A stretch of DNA of 64,000 bases from Tilletia caries (lineage: Eukaryota > Basidiomycota > Exobasidiomycetes > Tilletiales > Tilletiaceae): positions 496,001 through 560,000 of the forward strand of contig JALUTQ010000030.1 of the NCBI GenBank assembly GCA_032718865.1, written 5' to 3'. Shown piece after piece: positions 1-9,489 of this stretch. A program made the position numbers and the translations under genes. The notes under the pieces were generated by a model. It was not told the origin of the DNA. It ran no database searches and worked only from the letters and a program-made list of their open reading frames with translations. Each line of letters opens with the position of its first letter. Position 1 is the first letter of the stretch.

Positions 1-1909
1 GGCGGGACAGGCGAGCGACGTTGTGGCGCGGATCAATCGGCGGTGGGGCTCGTTGACGTATCAACCCGTGGTGTTTTTGCACGTGCAGGACATCACGTTC
101 TCGCAGTACCTCGCCCTCCTCACGGTTGCCGATGCGTTTTTGGCGAGCAGTCTACGCGAGGGCATGGCGCTCACGCCGCACGAGTACATCATCTGCCAAG
201 AAGTCAAGCACCGACCGCTCATCCTGAGCGAATTCGTAGGCTCGTACTCGAGTCTGCGGGCCTGTCTTGGTTTCAACCCGTTCAACACCAAGCAGGCCTC
301 GGTGGCGATCTCCAAGGCGCTCACGATGGACGAAGATGAGATGTTTGAGCGATGGCAGGACTTGCATCGCACGGTGGTCACCCAGACGGCCCAGCATTGG
401 ATCACCTCCTTCCTCTCTCGGCTCGAGCGCGCACATGCCGAGCAGCAGTTCCGCGATACGGCGTTCATCCCCCGACTCGAGATCGCCCAGCTCGTGTCCG
501 AATGGCGCGCGGCGAAGACGCGGTTGATCCTGCTCGATCTGGAGGACACGCTCGTGTCGGAGACGCCGTTGAGCCTGCACAAGTCCGGTTTCCGGCCCTC
601 GGAGAAGTTGTTGGCCCGTCTGTCTGCGCTGAGTGCGGATCCGAAGAACAGCGTGTACGTGCTGAGTGGGATGGGCATGGTCAACCTGACCGCGTTGTCC
701 GAGGCCGTGCCCCGCCTGGGCCTGATTGCGGAGAATGGCTGCTTTGTGAAGCATTGTGGGGAGGGCGAGCGGAGTTGGATCTCGCTTGTGGCTGGGTTTA
801 ATCTGCAGTGGCGGGCGCCTGTGAAGGATATTTTGGCGTACTTCACTGAGCGCACGCCGGGTTCGTGGATGGAGGATCGCGGGGCGTCGATTTGCTGGGT
901 GTATTGGAATGAGGAGCTTGGTGATGCGGCGTCGCATGAGGCGCAGTGGGCTCGTAGGCAGGCGGCGGAGGTGCAGAACTTGATTTACGATAGGTGAGTG
1001 TAGGCTTTTGATGTTTGCATGTGGGAGTAGGGCAGAACGAGCTGACAGTGGCTTGTATTCCCTTTTTTCCCCTCTCCTTGCGCGTGTCCTGATCAGTCTC
1101 GCTGAGGTATGTAGCGCCAAGGGGTGATTGTGCAGAGAACTGGTCTGATGGCTCACTCTCTATGCTACCCTCTCTATGATCGTCTACAGCGGTTCAGCCT
1201 GCGAATCATACCTGGTCCCGCCAGCTTCCTTTGCTCTCCCAAGAACACGTCAAGGGCATCTGCAGTCCAACATATCATGCAGATGAGCGCCATGGGAGGC
1301 TTCTGGAACGGCGGGAACATGATCGTGCCAGGACAGATCGTCGACCCGACCTCGAGTGCGTTCCGGACGAACATGAGCGGGCGCGGCGGAGGCGGCGGCT
1401 CTGGAATCGGATCCCCACGCAAGTCGCAACTTGATGCTGTTCTGCGCGAAGAGGCGATGAAGACGAGCGGACGGGCGAAGTCGGACCAGAGCGCGGCCGA
1501 TCTGCCTTACAAGCTGCCTTCGAACCACTGGCCCGTGCCACAACCGAGTGCCCCGCGCTCGGCGGCGAAGGACCGAGTGCCGATGGAGACGATGGGCGTT
1601 CGGAACCTGCAAGGCCTGTTCGGCTTTGGGCCCGCTGCTGCTGAGGCGCAGACGATGCAGCCCAACGCCGGCAGTTTCGACTTTGTGCTCGCGATCGGAC
1701 AGGACGAAGGCCTACTCCGGTACGTGAACGGGTTGGACCTGCCGTTCGCTCCTGTGACGTGCACGACGGTGGACCTGACGAGGTCGAAGGGCTCGGATGC
1801 GGGGAACCATCTGGAGGGCGTGGAGGATGTGGAGGAGGCACTTGATGAGATACTCGAGTTCCGTGAGCGTGATCGGCGATGGGGACGGCCGGTCATGACG
1901 GACGTCTGA
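1..1909 (+). CDS. Trehalose-6-phosphate synthase complex regulatory subunit (TPS3/TSL1-like), 3' part
   Basis: The 5' end lies outside the window. Exons: 1-993, 1097-1106 and 1190-1909; the introns (103 and 83 nt) start GTGAGT and GTATGT. The first exon carries the end of a GT20 glycosyltransferase domain (LREGMALTPHEYI, then an SEFVGS stretch), followed by a HAD phosphatase-like domain. Splicing through the 10-nt exon gives IYDSLAERFSLRIIPG, which fits the family and supports that exon. The HAD nucleophile motif reads DLEDT instead of DxDGT, and the late acidic motif is GQDEGLL rather than GDDxTDE. From these changes I infer a non-catalytic subunit that stabilises the trehalose synthase/phosphatase complex in the cytosol, like yeast Tps3/Tsl1, rather than the phosphatase itself. 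A glycine-rich loop lies around 1380-1400. Stop TGA at 1907-1909. Confidence 0.85.
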
Positions 1910-2192
1910 AGAGTGAAGAGTGACTTGGGGGGCCCGGCACGGTACATACACGGCGAACAAGGGACGCGGCTGGGCTTTTCAGAAGGAACACTCCCTCCCA
2001 ATTTGTTTCCTCGTACATACATGCTTATACAACTTCAACCTAGCTTTCTCGTATAACACCGTTTACCTCAAAGCAGAGGCTATTTCAACGCGTCTGTACG
2101 GACCAGAGATTATTGGAGAAGACTAGGGAGAGTAAAAAGGAAGAAAGATGAAAAAGAAAGGGACCCAGAATACCACGGAGTGTCAGCCCCAA

Positions 2193-2290
2193 TGAAGCGC
2201 CCAACCTAGGGAAGGGGGTACTATGAAAGCGCCCAACCCTAGAGAAGGGGATACTCTATGAAGCGCCCAACCTTAGGAAGGGGGTACTTT
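2193..2290. repeat. Three tandem copies of a 31-35 bp unit
   Basis: Units begin at about 2193, 2224 and 2259. Each contains ATGAAGCGCCCAACC (or a one-base variant) followed by an AGGGG-rich tail ending in TACT. Function unknown. It lies directly beside the tRNA-like sequence. Confidence 0.7.
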
Positions 2291-2329
2291 ATTGGTGCTT
2301 CCGTGTTCTGCAAACTGCCCACAAAGAAC

Positions 2330-2413
2330 TGTGCTCCATCCGAGGATTGAACTCGTGTCCCCTGTGAACAGCAAGCTCACCTGGTTGGCCTATACCACTC
2401 GGCTATCCGCCCC
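2330..2413 (-). pseudogene. tRNA-derived sequence (relic or SINE head)
   Basis: On the minus strand there is an A-box match, TAGCCGAGTGG (2395-2405), and a near B-box, GAGTTCAATCC (2344-2354). Between them a 5-bp stem carries a 7-nt loop with TGC at the anticodon position. The T arm pairs 4 of 5, but the acceptor stem does not pair and the spacing between D arm and anticodon arm is too long. It is therefore not a normal tRNA. A tRNA relic or a Pol III-driven SINE head is the likeliest reading. Confidence 0.35.
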
Positions 2414-3117
2414 CTTTTCTTGTGTCTGCTCTGTCCTTTGCGTCTATGTGTGTGTTGTCCAGCGGTGCCGCAGAGAGCCCTGCTGCAGTAGGGGGGCGTG
2501 GTAACTGTTTGGAAGGACATCGAGGCCTTTGTTTGTTATTTAGCTGTCCGGGGCTCTGATCGGGGGTTACCGGCGTGTTGCGGGCCGGAGATTTTTCGAT
2601 TTTCTCTCGGCCGATTCCCCAGACTTTAGTATGGGGTTATATCTGCCCCTTAGATCTTACGGCCGAGACGAATGTTGCAACATCGCTCGAATAAAATCTT
2701 TCAAAACTTCTTGAAATCTTCGCAAACTTCGCCTGGGTGTCCGTGTTCTAAGCATCCATCGACGCTCTCGATTTCTCCCAGTTTTATTTATGAAGATAGC
2801 AATTTGCTGTTCACATGCCGTCCTTCCGCCGTTCGTTGCCCGTTTCTGTCTCTCTTCCACCTCCACTTTTCCCACGCCTTCGATAGCCATAGTCAAAACT
2901 CAAAACCCTCCGAGAATGTTGAAAGGTCTTCAACTTTTTGACGAACGCATTACGCACTACGCAGCTACCAAGTACCAACTGCACAATTTACTCCAGCATT
3001 CACTAACCTTCAACCCTGACCTGCCTACAACTTACAAGTCGTGCCAGTGGTAAGTTGCTTGAGATACACGCAAACATCTACCAGGTGAATGGTGATGGTG
3101 CCCCAAAAATCAAAATG

Positions 3118-3182
3118 CTACTGACTACTGAGTACTGACTACTGGTAAGTGGTACTGGCTACTGACTACTGACTACTGACTA
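3118..3182. repeat. Simple repeat built on CTACTGA
   Basis: About nine imperfect units of ACTACTG/AGTACTG in tandem. No coding potential. Confidence 0.8.
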
Positions 3183-3568
3183 GGATTATTGAGGTCTGAC
3201 TGTCTGAGTGCTGATATTCCTACGTTCTTTTTATTCCGATTTTATTCTTGCTGCTGGTAGATGGTAGTCCGGGGTCCTGATCAGCTTCATCGCTTCTATT
3301 TTTAATCTCCTACGTTCTAACGGACTTGGCCTTACAATATTGACCCATTGTCATATGCATTCATGCTGCATGCTGCATGCATCATCGCGGGCAGCATTGC
3401 TTATGTTCTGACTTCTCAGAACCCTCTTGCAAGAACGAATGCACTCACACACTGAGCGCCATTCTATCAGATGAATGAGATACTGATCTGCTCATCAGCT
3501 TATCTGCGCATGGGCTCATCCGCTCATCATATACGTCATGTGTGACAACTCACGGCGGAGACTGGAGA

Positions 3569-3604
3569 GCTCTCAGGGTAGCTTCGCTAAGCTACCCTGA
3601 GAGC
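3569..3604. repeat. Perfect 16-bp inverted repeat with 4-nt loop
   Basis: Arms GCTCTCAGGGTAGCTT (3569-3584) and its complement (3589-3604) flank CGCT. The right arm and its continuation (3591-3612) recur as a 22-nt direct repeat at 3765-3786, where a shorter hairpin (GGGTAGC-gaa-GCTACCC, 3755-3771) sits. Sequence upstream of both copies is also related (CTCATCAT..., GCGGAGA...), so this is a diverged duplication with a hairpin core. Confidence 0.75.
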
Positions 3605-3764
3605 GAGGCGCGATCAGCGTCAGTCCATATTGATTTATCAACTGTGGCCTGTGGGCACCGATCATTACGCAATACACATGTTCCGTTACACCTTTGGGGA
3701 GTTCTATCTGCTCATCATCTATGTTGTGTGGAAAATCATGGCGGAGAGCTCGAAGGGTAGCGAA

Positions 3765-3786
3765 GCTACCCTGAGAGCGAGGCGCG
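3765..3786. repeat. Direct-repeat partner of 3591-3612
   Basis: Identical 22-nt copy beginning GCTACCCTGAGAGCG. It overlaps a 7-bp hairpin at 3755-3771. It may mark an old small insertion or terminal repeat. Confidence 0.7.
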
Positions 3787-4403
3787 TAGGGCGTCTATGT
3801 CATTTGGATGATTGACTGTGCCAAGTGCTTCTGGACCATTGTTTGGGTATGCCATCCACATCTGACAGGCCACAGCATTGAGCACGTCTTTTGAGAATTC
3901 GAGTCTAAGATATTCAGACCAAGCATTAAGCAACATCAGTCCACAAGGCATGCAGTCTCTTGCTACTTTTCATCTCCCGTTCATGTTCTAATTTTTATAA
4001 ACTCATGGCCTCAAAAAGTCTGGGGAACACTCTGGCTCAAAAGCCAGGCCGGTGGGATAGAACACCTCACCTCTGGTCAACAGTGTGCGATCATAGGCGT
4101 GCCGACGATCAAGGTCTCCGGAGCGGCAGGCGACGACGAAGTTTCTCCTTTCGGGCCTCATCGACCTGCAGCGACTTCTATCGATCGTGCTCAGGCCCGC
4201 CTCGACCATCACTCTTCGCTCGGGTCCATCTCGTTCGCGTTCCTCAAGAGGCAGGCCCTTCGGGCCCCTCTCCAGTCTCCCTTCTCTCTCTCTCGTGCTT
4301 CTCTCACTCCCTTTCCTCTCCCTTCCCTCTGCGTTCGTTCAGCTTTCCTTTTCTTTCACTCAGTCCGCTTCGCTCCCGCTTTCATTCTTCAAGTCTTCAG
4401 ATC

Positions 4404-5744
4404 ATGTCTTCAGTGCACTCCAACTCTCCAGGACCCGGCGAAGCCGACGACTCTCTCGAGTTCTCCTCCGAGGAGTCCATCCGCGAGGCCATCGCCACCG
4501 ACCTCGCCAAGTCTCTCGCAGTCATCGCCGAAATGGACGGCATCTCCGTCGCCGTCCGCGACCGCATGGTCACCGGCGCCGAAACCTACTGGGGACGACA
4601 ACTCGAGCAGCGCCTTGAGGCCCGCGCTCAGCTCGTCGCCGAGCATGAAGCGCGAGAGGCCGCTGCCAAGGCCGCCCGAGATGCGAAAGCTCAGCGCGAG
4701 CTAGAAGCGCAACAGCAGCTCGAAGCGTCGACAAAGGCCGCCCTCAACGTCTCGAACATGGTCACTGCCGAACTTGCCAGCAAGAAGACCCACGACTCCA
4801 CCGTGCCCAAGTACGACATTCAGAAGGGAGTCGGCCCTTCCGAGCACATGGACGCATGGTGGCCTGCAAAGTCCATCCTCCGAAAGATCGAGCGCGGAGA
4901 GTACGACTTTGATCTCTGGCACTTGACCCGCGAGGGCGCCGAAGCCAGTCACGCCGCGGCACTCAAGGGCGGAGGACAGCTTTTTCGGTCCGAGAACGGA
5001 ACCATTCGGGTCGAAGAGCACGTCGAGCAAGGCACCAAAGACGCCGATCTCACAACCGAGCAGTGGATTAGCGCCACCGCCCTGCTCGAGCAATGGGCCC
5101 AACGCAAAGGTCGCCCCGCGGACGAAGTCGCCGGTCTCGTCAAGCTGAGTGCCACCCTCACACGTTGGCCAAGCTTCAGCAAGTACGCCAGGGCCATTCG
5201 TATTTGGTACCGGCGTCACCTCTTCCAGTGGGGACAGGACGGTCGAGACAACAAACGCTTCGACCTAGGCGTTCCTAACCCGGAATGATGGCCTCAGCTA
5301 AAGAACGATGAGGATATGCGACTCAAACACATAGAGCTCCAGGCTGCGATGGACCAGCTCAACTCGGTCACCGCCGCGGCTGTGGCGTCGACATCTTCCT
5401 CGGCTGGTCGACGTGGCGACAATCAGCAGCGCAAGCGGCCTTGGCAGGATGACGCAGCGGGATCCTCAAAGCGTCAGCCCTTTCGAGCCTCCAAGTGCCT
5501 CGTCTGTGGCTCTCGCGATGCTCAGCACGACCTCGCCCATTGCCAAGCCAAAGCTCGCTCCGACGGGAAGCCGCAGCTCGTCCACCGCCTCCAGAACGGC
5601 ACACTCGAGTTCAAAGACGATCACCGCATTCCCTGCATCAACTACAACCTGGGAACCTGCAAGAACCGCCCCTGCCACCGAGCCCACCGCTGCGCCTCAT
5701 GCGGATCAACAGCTCACGGTGACGCCCACTGCTCACAGCAGTAA
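4404..5744 (+). pseudogene. Gag-like ORF of the YR retrotransposon, one in-frame stop
   Basis: Starts at ATG 4404 (MSSVHSNSPG). An acidic then Ala/Gln/Glu-rich helical stretch around residues 60-120 suggests a coiled coil. A conserved tryptophan-rich segment follows. At 5286-5288 a TGA interrupts the frame; reading resumes in the same frame (WPQLKNDEDM), so one base change is enough to explain it. The C-terminal part carries cysteine/histidine clusters CLVCGS...HC, CINYNLGTCKNRPCHRAHRC and CASCGSTAHGDAHC, typical of nucleic-acid-binding zinc knuckles. It ends with TAA at 5742-5744. The RT frame overlaps its end in another phase. Programmed read-through cannot be excluded, but decay is simpler given the other breaks in this copy. 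Confidence 0.65.
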
Positions 5745-5769
5745 GCGTCTACCCACCAGCCCCATCACC

Positions 5770-7696
5770 CCATTGCTGCCCGGCGGGTGGCGCGAAGCCC
5801 TGCGACGAACGGGCTTAGCCCGCCGGTACCCCACCCTTGTCTCATCAATCTCATTTGGATTTGACATCGGCATTCTCCCACTTCACCACACACAGACACC
5901 ACCAAACCATCGCACCGCAAGAGACAATCCCAGCGCAGTGCAATCCATCATCCAGAAGGAAGTCGCCGCCGGCCGGTACGGCGGACCTTTCTCTCGCGAC
6001 TTCGTCTTCTCCAACCTTGGCCACTTCCAAACTTCACCACTCGGCCTAGTCCCCAAGGACATCACATCATTCCGCCTCATTCAAGATTTCTCTTTTCCGC
6101 GCGACGCGCAGTCCATCAGTATCAACGGACACCTCAACCCATCCCATTGGCCCACGACATGGAGCTCCGCTCGAGCCCTTTGCGTGAGTACCGCCTCGGC
6201 GCCTCATGTTATCCATCTAGCCACTCCACACCTCTCCATCACGAGGTGCTATGGAGTGAGCATTCACATCATCCATCCATTCCTTCATCAGTACCGTCTG
6301 ACTGATCACACTCATTCCTCCCTTTGCCATCCATCTCTAGAACATCATCCTCATGCTGCCACCATCCGCACAAGCAGCCGTCCGCGACGTCGACGCTGCA
6401 TATCGAACCATCCCCCTTCACCCATCCCAGTGGCCTGGCACTGTCCTACATGATGAGCAATCGAACTTCTACATCGATTACTGCCTGGGCTTTGGCCTCT
6501 CTCCCGCTGCTGGCGCCTGGGGCCTCGTCGCAGACGCGTCAGCCGACATCATGCGCCGGAATGGCGTGGCTGTGGTTTTGAAATGGGTGGACGATTTCAT
6601 CTTCATCACCGTTCCCTTGGGAGACCTCCATCTTGCCAATCAATCTCTCCGCCAGCGACGTTTCAACACCCTCCCGCAAGCGCACCATCGTGGGGGGGCT
6701 GCTTACTTTCTCACGCAGGAAGGAGAGGAGCAGGCCGACGATGGTTTCGGTTCCTTTCGCAACCTCACGGGCGCTACCCTTCCCCACCAGCTTGTCACCT
6801 CCTTCAACGCAATCGACAACATCACCAAACCCTTGGGTCTTCCTTGGAAAGCTTCGAAAGACCGAGATTTTGCAACCACACAGCAGTACACCGGTTTCGT
6901 GTTCGATATCCCCGCGCGCACCGTGCATCTGCCCGATACCAAGCGGCATCGCTACCTCGAGAACGTTTGCGCTTGGATGAGGCGCCCTCGCTCAACACTC
7001 GCGCAAGCAGACACTCTCCTCGGCCAGCTCCAGCACGCCGCGTTCGTCCACTCTGCGGGCCGCAAGCGCCTTGCCTACCTTCGCCAATTTCAGGCCGTGA
7101 ACTCCCACCACCACCGCGAAGCATCTCTTCACCCCCCTCGACACTCGACAGCTCCACTCCGACCTCCTCTGGTGGCACACCGCCCTGTCAGGCCCCGACC
7201 GAAGGCGCTGCTTTGCCGCAGACACGACCACACGCGATCTGCAGCTGTACACGGACGCTTCTGAGTGGGGCGTCGGCGTCGTCATCGGCAACGACATATA
7301 CAGCCTCCCCTTCAGCCACAACATACCCACTCCTTTCTCCATCTTGTGGGCAGAGGCACTCGCATTTGAGATCGGATTGAGGATCGCCATCGACCGGGGC
7401 GGCGGGCGCTGCCGACTGCGGCCTGCGCGCTTCCAGTCCATTGCAACAACGCGGCAGTGGTCGCTTCCTCTCAGTCAGATTACATGCGGCACCAATCGGT
7501 CATGCTTATCCTCCAGCGCATTCGTATTCTCGAAGCTCAAGCGAACATTGACGTTTGTCCCACCTACGTTCGCTCGGAACACAACCCTGCCGACGCTCCA
7601 TCACGTGGGCAATCGCGGAACCAACCACCTCCCCCACCTCTACACCTCCCATCCCCCATTGCCGACCACTTCTCACACCATGTCGTCGCTCATTGA
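5770..7696 (+). pseudogene. Reverse transcriptase-RNase H region of the YR retrotransposon, frameshifted
   Basis: RT begins near PGGWREALRRTG and shows AGRYGGPFS, SPLGLVPKD and FRLIQDFSFP. It then meets a GTGAGT..CTCTAG interruption (6184-6340, 157 nt). Removing this joins in phase to NIILMLPPSAQAAVRD, DAAYRTIPLHP and the catalytic KWVDDFIFI box. Around 7100-7120 the frame changes, giving FTPLDTRQL and then RNase H motifs LYTDASEWGVG and WAEALAFEIG. A second frame change near 7400-7430 leads to VHCNNAAVV and EHNPADAPSRG. At least two frameshifts therefore disable this copy. These motifs assign it to the DIRS/Ngaro reverse-transcriptase lineage. Confidence 0.7.
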
Positions 7697-8960
7697 CGAT
7701 CATGTCCGAGCCGCTTTCGACATTCTGCAATCACGAACACGACCCGCAAGGCCGCAACCACGCCTACACCCTCCTCAGTCACCTCGCCTGCGCTGGCTTC
7801 CATTTCAACGCGAACTCACAACCCTACCACTCCTCGCCCCCCTCGACCGCACCTTACCACACGTGCGCTACCTCCTGCAGTCAGTCGTCCCGACGTTCCT
7901 GCCGCCCAGCGCCTACTGGCAATTGGCATGGATCCCGCCAAACCGCCCCCAGCTGCCACCCTTCCACGACCCCGAGCGAGTATCGCGCACCTTGGTGGCC
8001 TCCTGGGCCAAGTCCACGCTCGACTCCTACGCCTCCGCCGTCCTTCAGTGGTACGCGTGGGCAACTGCTGTCTATCTGCCCGAGCAGCTAATTTTCCCCA
8101 TCAAGCCTCGGACGCTGGTTGATTTCATCGCGAACTCGGCGGGAATCTATAACGGGAAGACGATCAGCAAGTGGGTGAGCGGCCTTCGGGCCTACCACAT
8201 CATTCACGGCGCTCACCTCAAGTCTCAGGACGAGACCGTCAAGCAGGCTCTCCGCGGCGCCGCTCGCCAGACACCCGCCACAGCTATTAAACCCCCGCGC
8301 ATCCCATACACCGCAGCCATACTCATCGCCCTACGTCCTGCTTTTCACCTCGGGGATCCATTCGACGCTGCCGTGTGGGCGACCCTCTTGGTGGCGTTCT
8401 GGGGTCTTGTCCGCCTCGGCGAGCTTACAGTTGCTGCTCAGAACGATTTCAACCCCCGCTTTCACGCCCCCCGCGCCCGGGTTCTCGGCCACCGCATTAA
8501 TGGCCTCTTGCACGCGACCATCTCCCTAGCCTGGACCAAGACGGACGCAAACGGAGGTCAAATTGTCCTATCCTGCCAACAGGCACCCATCTGCCCCGTC
8601 ACTGCACTGCGCGCTCACCTACACCTCAATCCTGGTCCCACCACTGCCCACGTCTTTGCGCACGGACCCCGCCTGCTCCCCATGACCAGGTCAGCATTCA
8701 CTTCCCGCGTTCACGCGGCAGCAGCTCGCACAGGCCAGCCCATTCTCTCCGGCCACAGTCTCAGGATTGGCGGTTGTACAGAACTTTTATTGCGACACAT
8801 TCCCCTCGATGCAGTCCGTCTCGCCGGTCGGTGGTCGTCGGACGCGTGGCAACGCTACATCCGCCGCCACGTCGAGCTCATCGCCCCTACCCTGGCGATG
8901 TCTCAACCAAATCAGCACTGCGCCTTGGCGAGGATCGGCATCGGAGCTCTCGGCCCATGA
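7680..8960 (+). CDS. Tyrosine recombinase (integrase) of the Ngaro/DIRS-like element
   Basis: ATG at 7680 (MSSLIDDHVRAAF) gives 426 residues. The frame is open further upstream, so the start is uncertain. The catalytic tyrosine-recombinase set is visible: Arg in FWGLVRLGELT, the HxxR box GHSLRIGG and the nucleophile in WQRYIRRH. An N-terminal SAM-like core-binding region (STLDSYASAVLQWYAWA) precedes the catalytic domain. The enzyme would integrate the circular cDNA of the retroelement by site-specific strand exchange rather than as a DDE integrase. This is the only intact frame of the element, so it could have been active most recently or could act on related copies. It is not related to host genes nearby. 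Confidence 0.8.
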   Translation: MSSLIDDHVRAAFDILQSRTRPARPQPRLHPPQSPRLRWLPFQRELTTLPLLAPLDRTLPHVRYLLQSVVPTFLPPSAYWQLAWIPPNRPQLPPFHDPERVSRTLVASWAKSTLDSYASAVLQWYAWATAVYLPEQLIFPIKPRTLVDFIANSAGIYNGKTISKWVSGLRAYHIIHGAHLKSQDETVKQALRGAARQTPATAIKPPRIPYTAAILIALRPAFHLGDPFDAAVWATLLVAFWGLVRLGELTVAAQNDFNPRFHAPRARVLGHRINGLLHATISLAWTKTDANGGQIVLSCQQAPICPVTALRAHLHLNPGPTTAHVFAHGPRLLPMTRSAFTSRVHAAAARTGQPILSGHSLRIGGCTELLLRHIPLDAVRLAGRWSSDAWQRYIRRHVELIAPTLAMSQPNQHCALARIGIGALGP

Positions 8961-9489
8961 CGCCCGGTCGACGACGCAGCCTCACGGAGGCCTAGGGCCC
9001 TTCGCGCCTCAGCGCGCGGTCGTCTCTCGCGCCGTCCACGTCCGAGAATCTGATCTTCGATTTTTCTCTTGGCAAACGTAGTCGGAGCTAGCGACGGAGA
9101 GGAAGAAACATGGCAAATTGCAGGTGTTCGCTATGTACAAGTACTACTCACTTATTGCAGCCCCGGGCCCAAGAGTGCAGCGCTCTGGATTCTGGGTCAG
9201 TTATAGGTATGTTCTCTGTCCTCATCCTTTAATATAATAAACGCAAAGTCCATAGTGCGGATATCGCGGATACAACACGGACATACGGTTCGGAGTTAAT
9301 ATTCCCTTTGTCAAACCCTCCCAACGCTTGATGATCGACAGGATCACGTCCTCATCCTCAGTCGTCTATCTGACGTCTCTACCCCGGCACCTAGCCACCT
9401 TCCCAGAAGGCATTGTGTCTGACCATTCCCTTCATGGCATTCCATACCTCGGGATTCCTGCCGTTCTGACCATTCTCCCTTCCGCGCAG
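8961..9489. other. Right flank of the retrotransposon, no gene seen
   Basis: No supported ORF. The element's unrecognised 3' terminus should lie here. The next exon begins at about 9490 after a CGCGCAG splice-acceptor-like site. Confidence 0.4.

Larger units (their letters stand above)
1910..4403. other. Gene-poor, repeat-bearing interval
   Basis: No convincing gene. It holds three short tandem units near 2193-2290, a tRNA-like relic near 2330-2413, a CTACTGA-type simple repeat near 3118-3182 and hairpin-forming repeats at 3569-3786. The last part is the presumed left flank or leader of the retrotransposon that follows. I found no terminal repeat by eye that matches the element's right end. 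Confidence 0.5.
4404..8960 (+). mobile_element. Ngaro/DIRS-like tyrosine-recombinase retrotransposon, decayed
   Basis: Order: Gag-like ORF with zinc knuckles, reverse transcriptase, RNase H, tyrosine recombinase. This order, with YR last and no DDE integrase, matches Ngaro-type elements of the DIRS order. The Gag frame has one stop. The RT-RNaseH frame has an intron-like interruption and two frame changes. The recombinase frame is open. No long terminal repeats or split direct repeats were found by eye, so the outer limits are unknown; they lie somewhere between about 3.8 and 4.4 kb on the left and 8.96 and 9.4 kb on the right. Confidence 0.8.

Noticed and set aside
61..1156. Long minus-strand frames opposite the trehalose synthase gene
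   Set aside because: Mirror frames of a strongly biased GC-rich coding region; no motifs.
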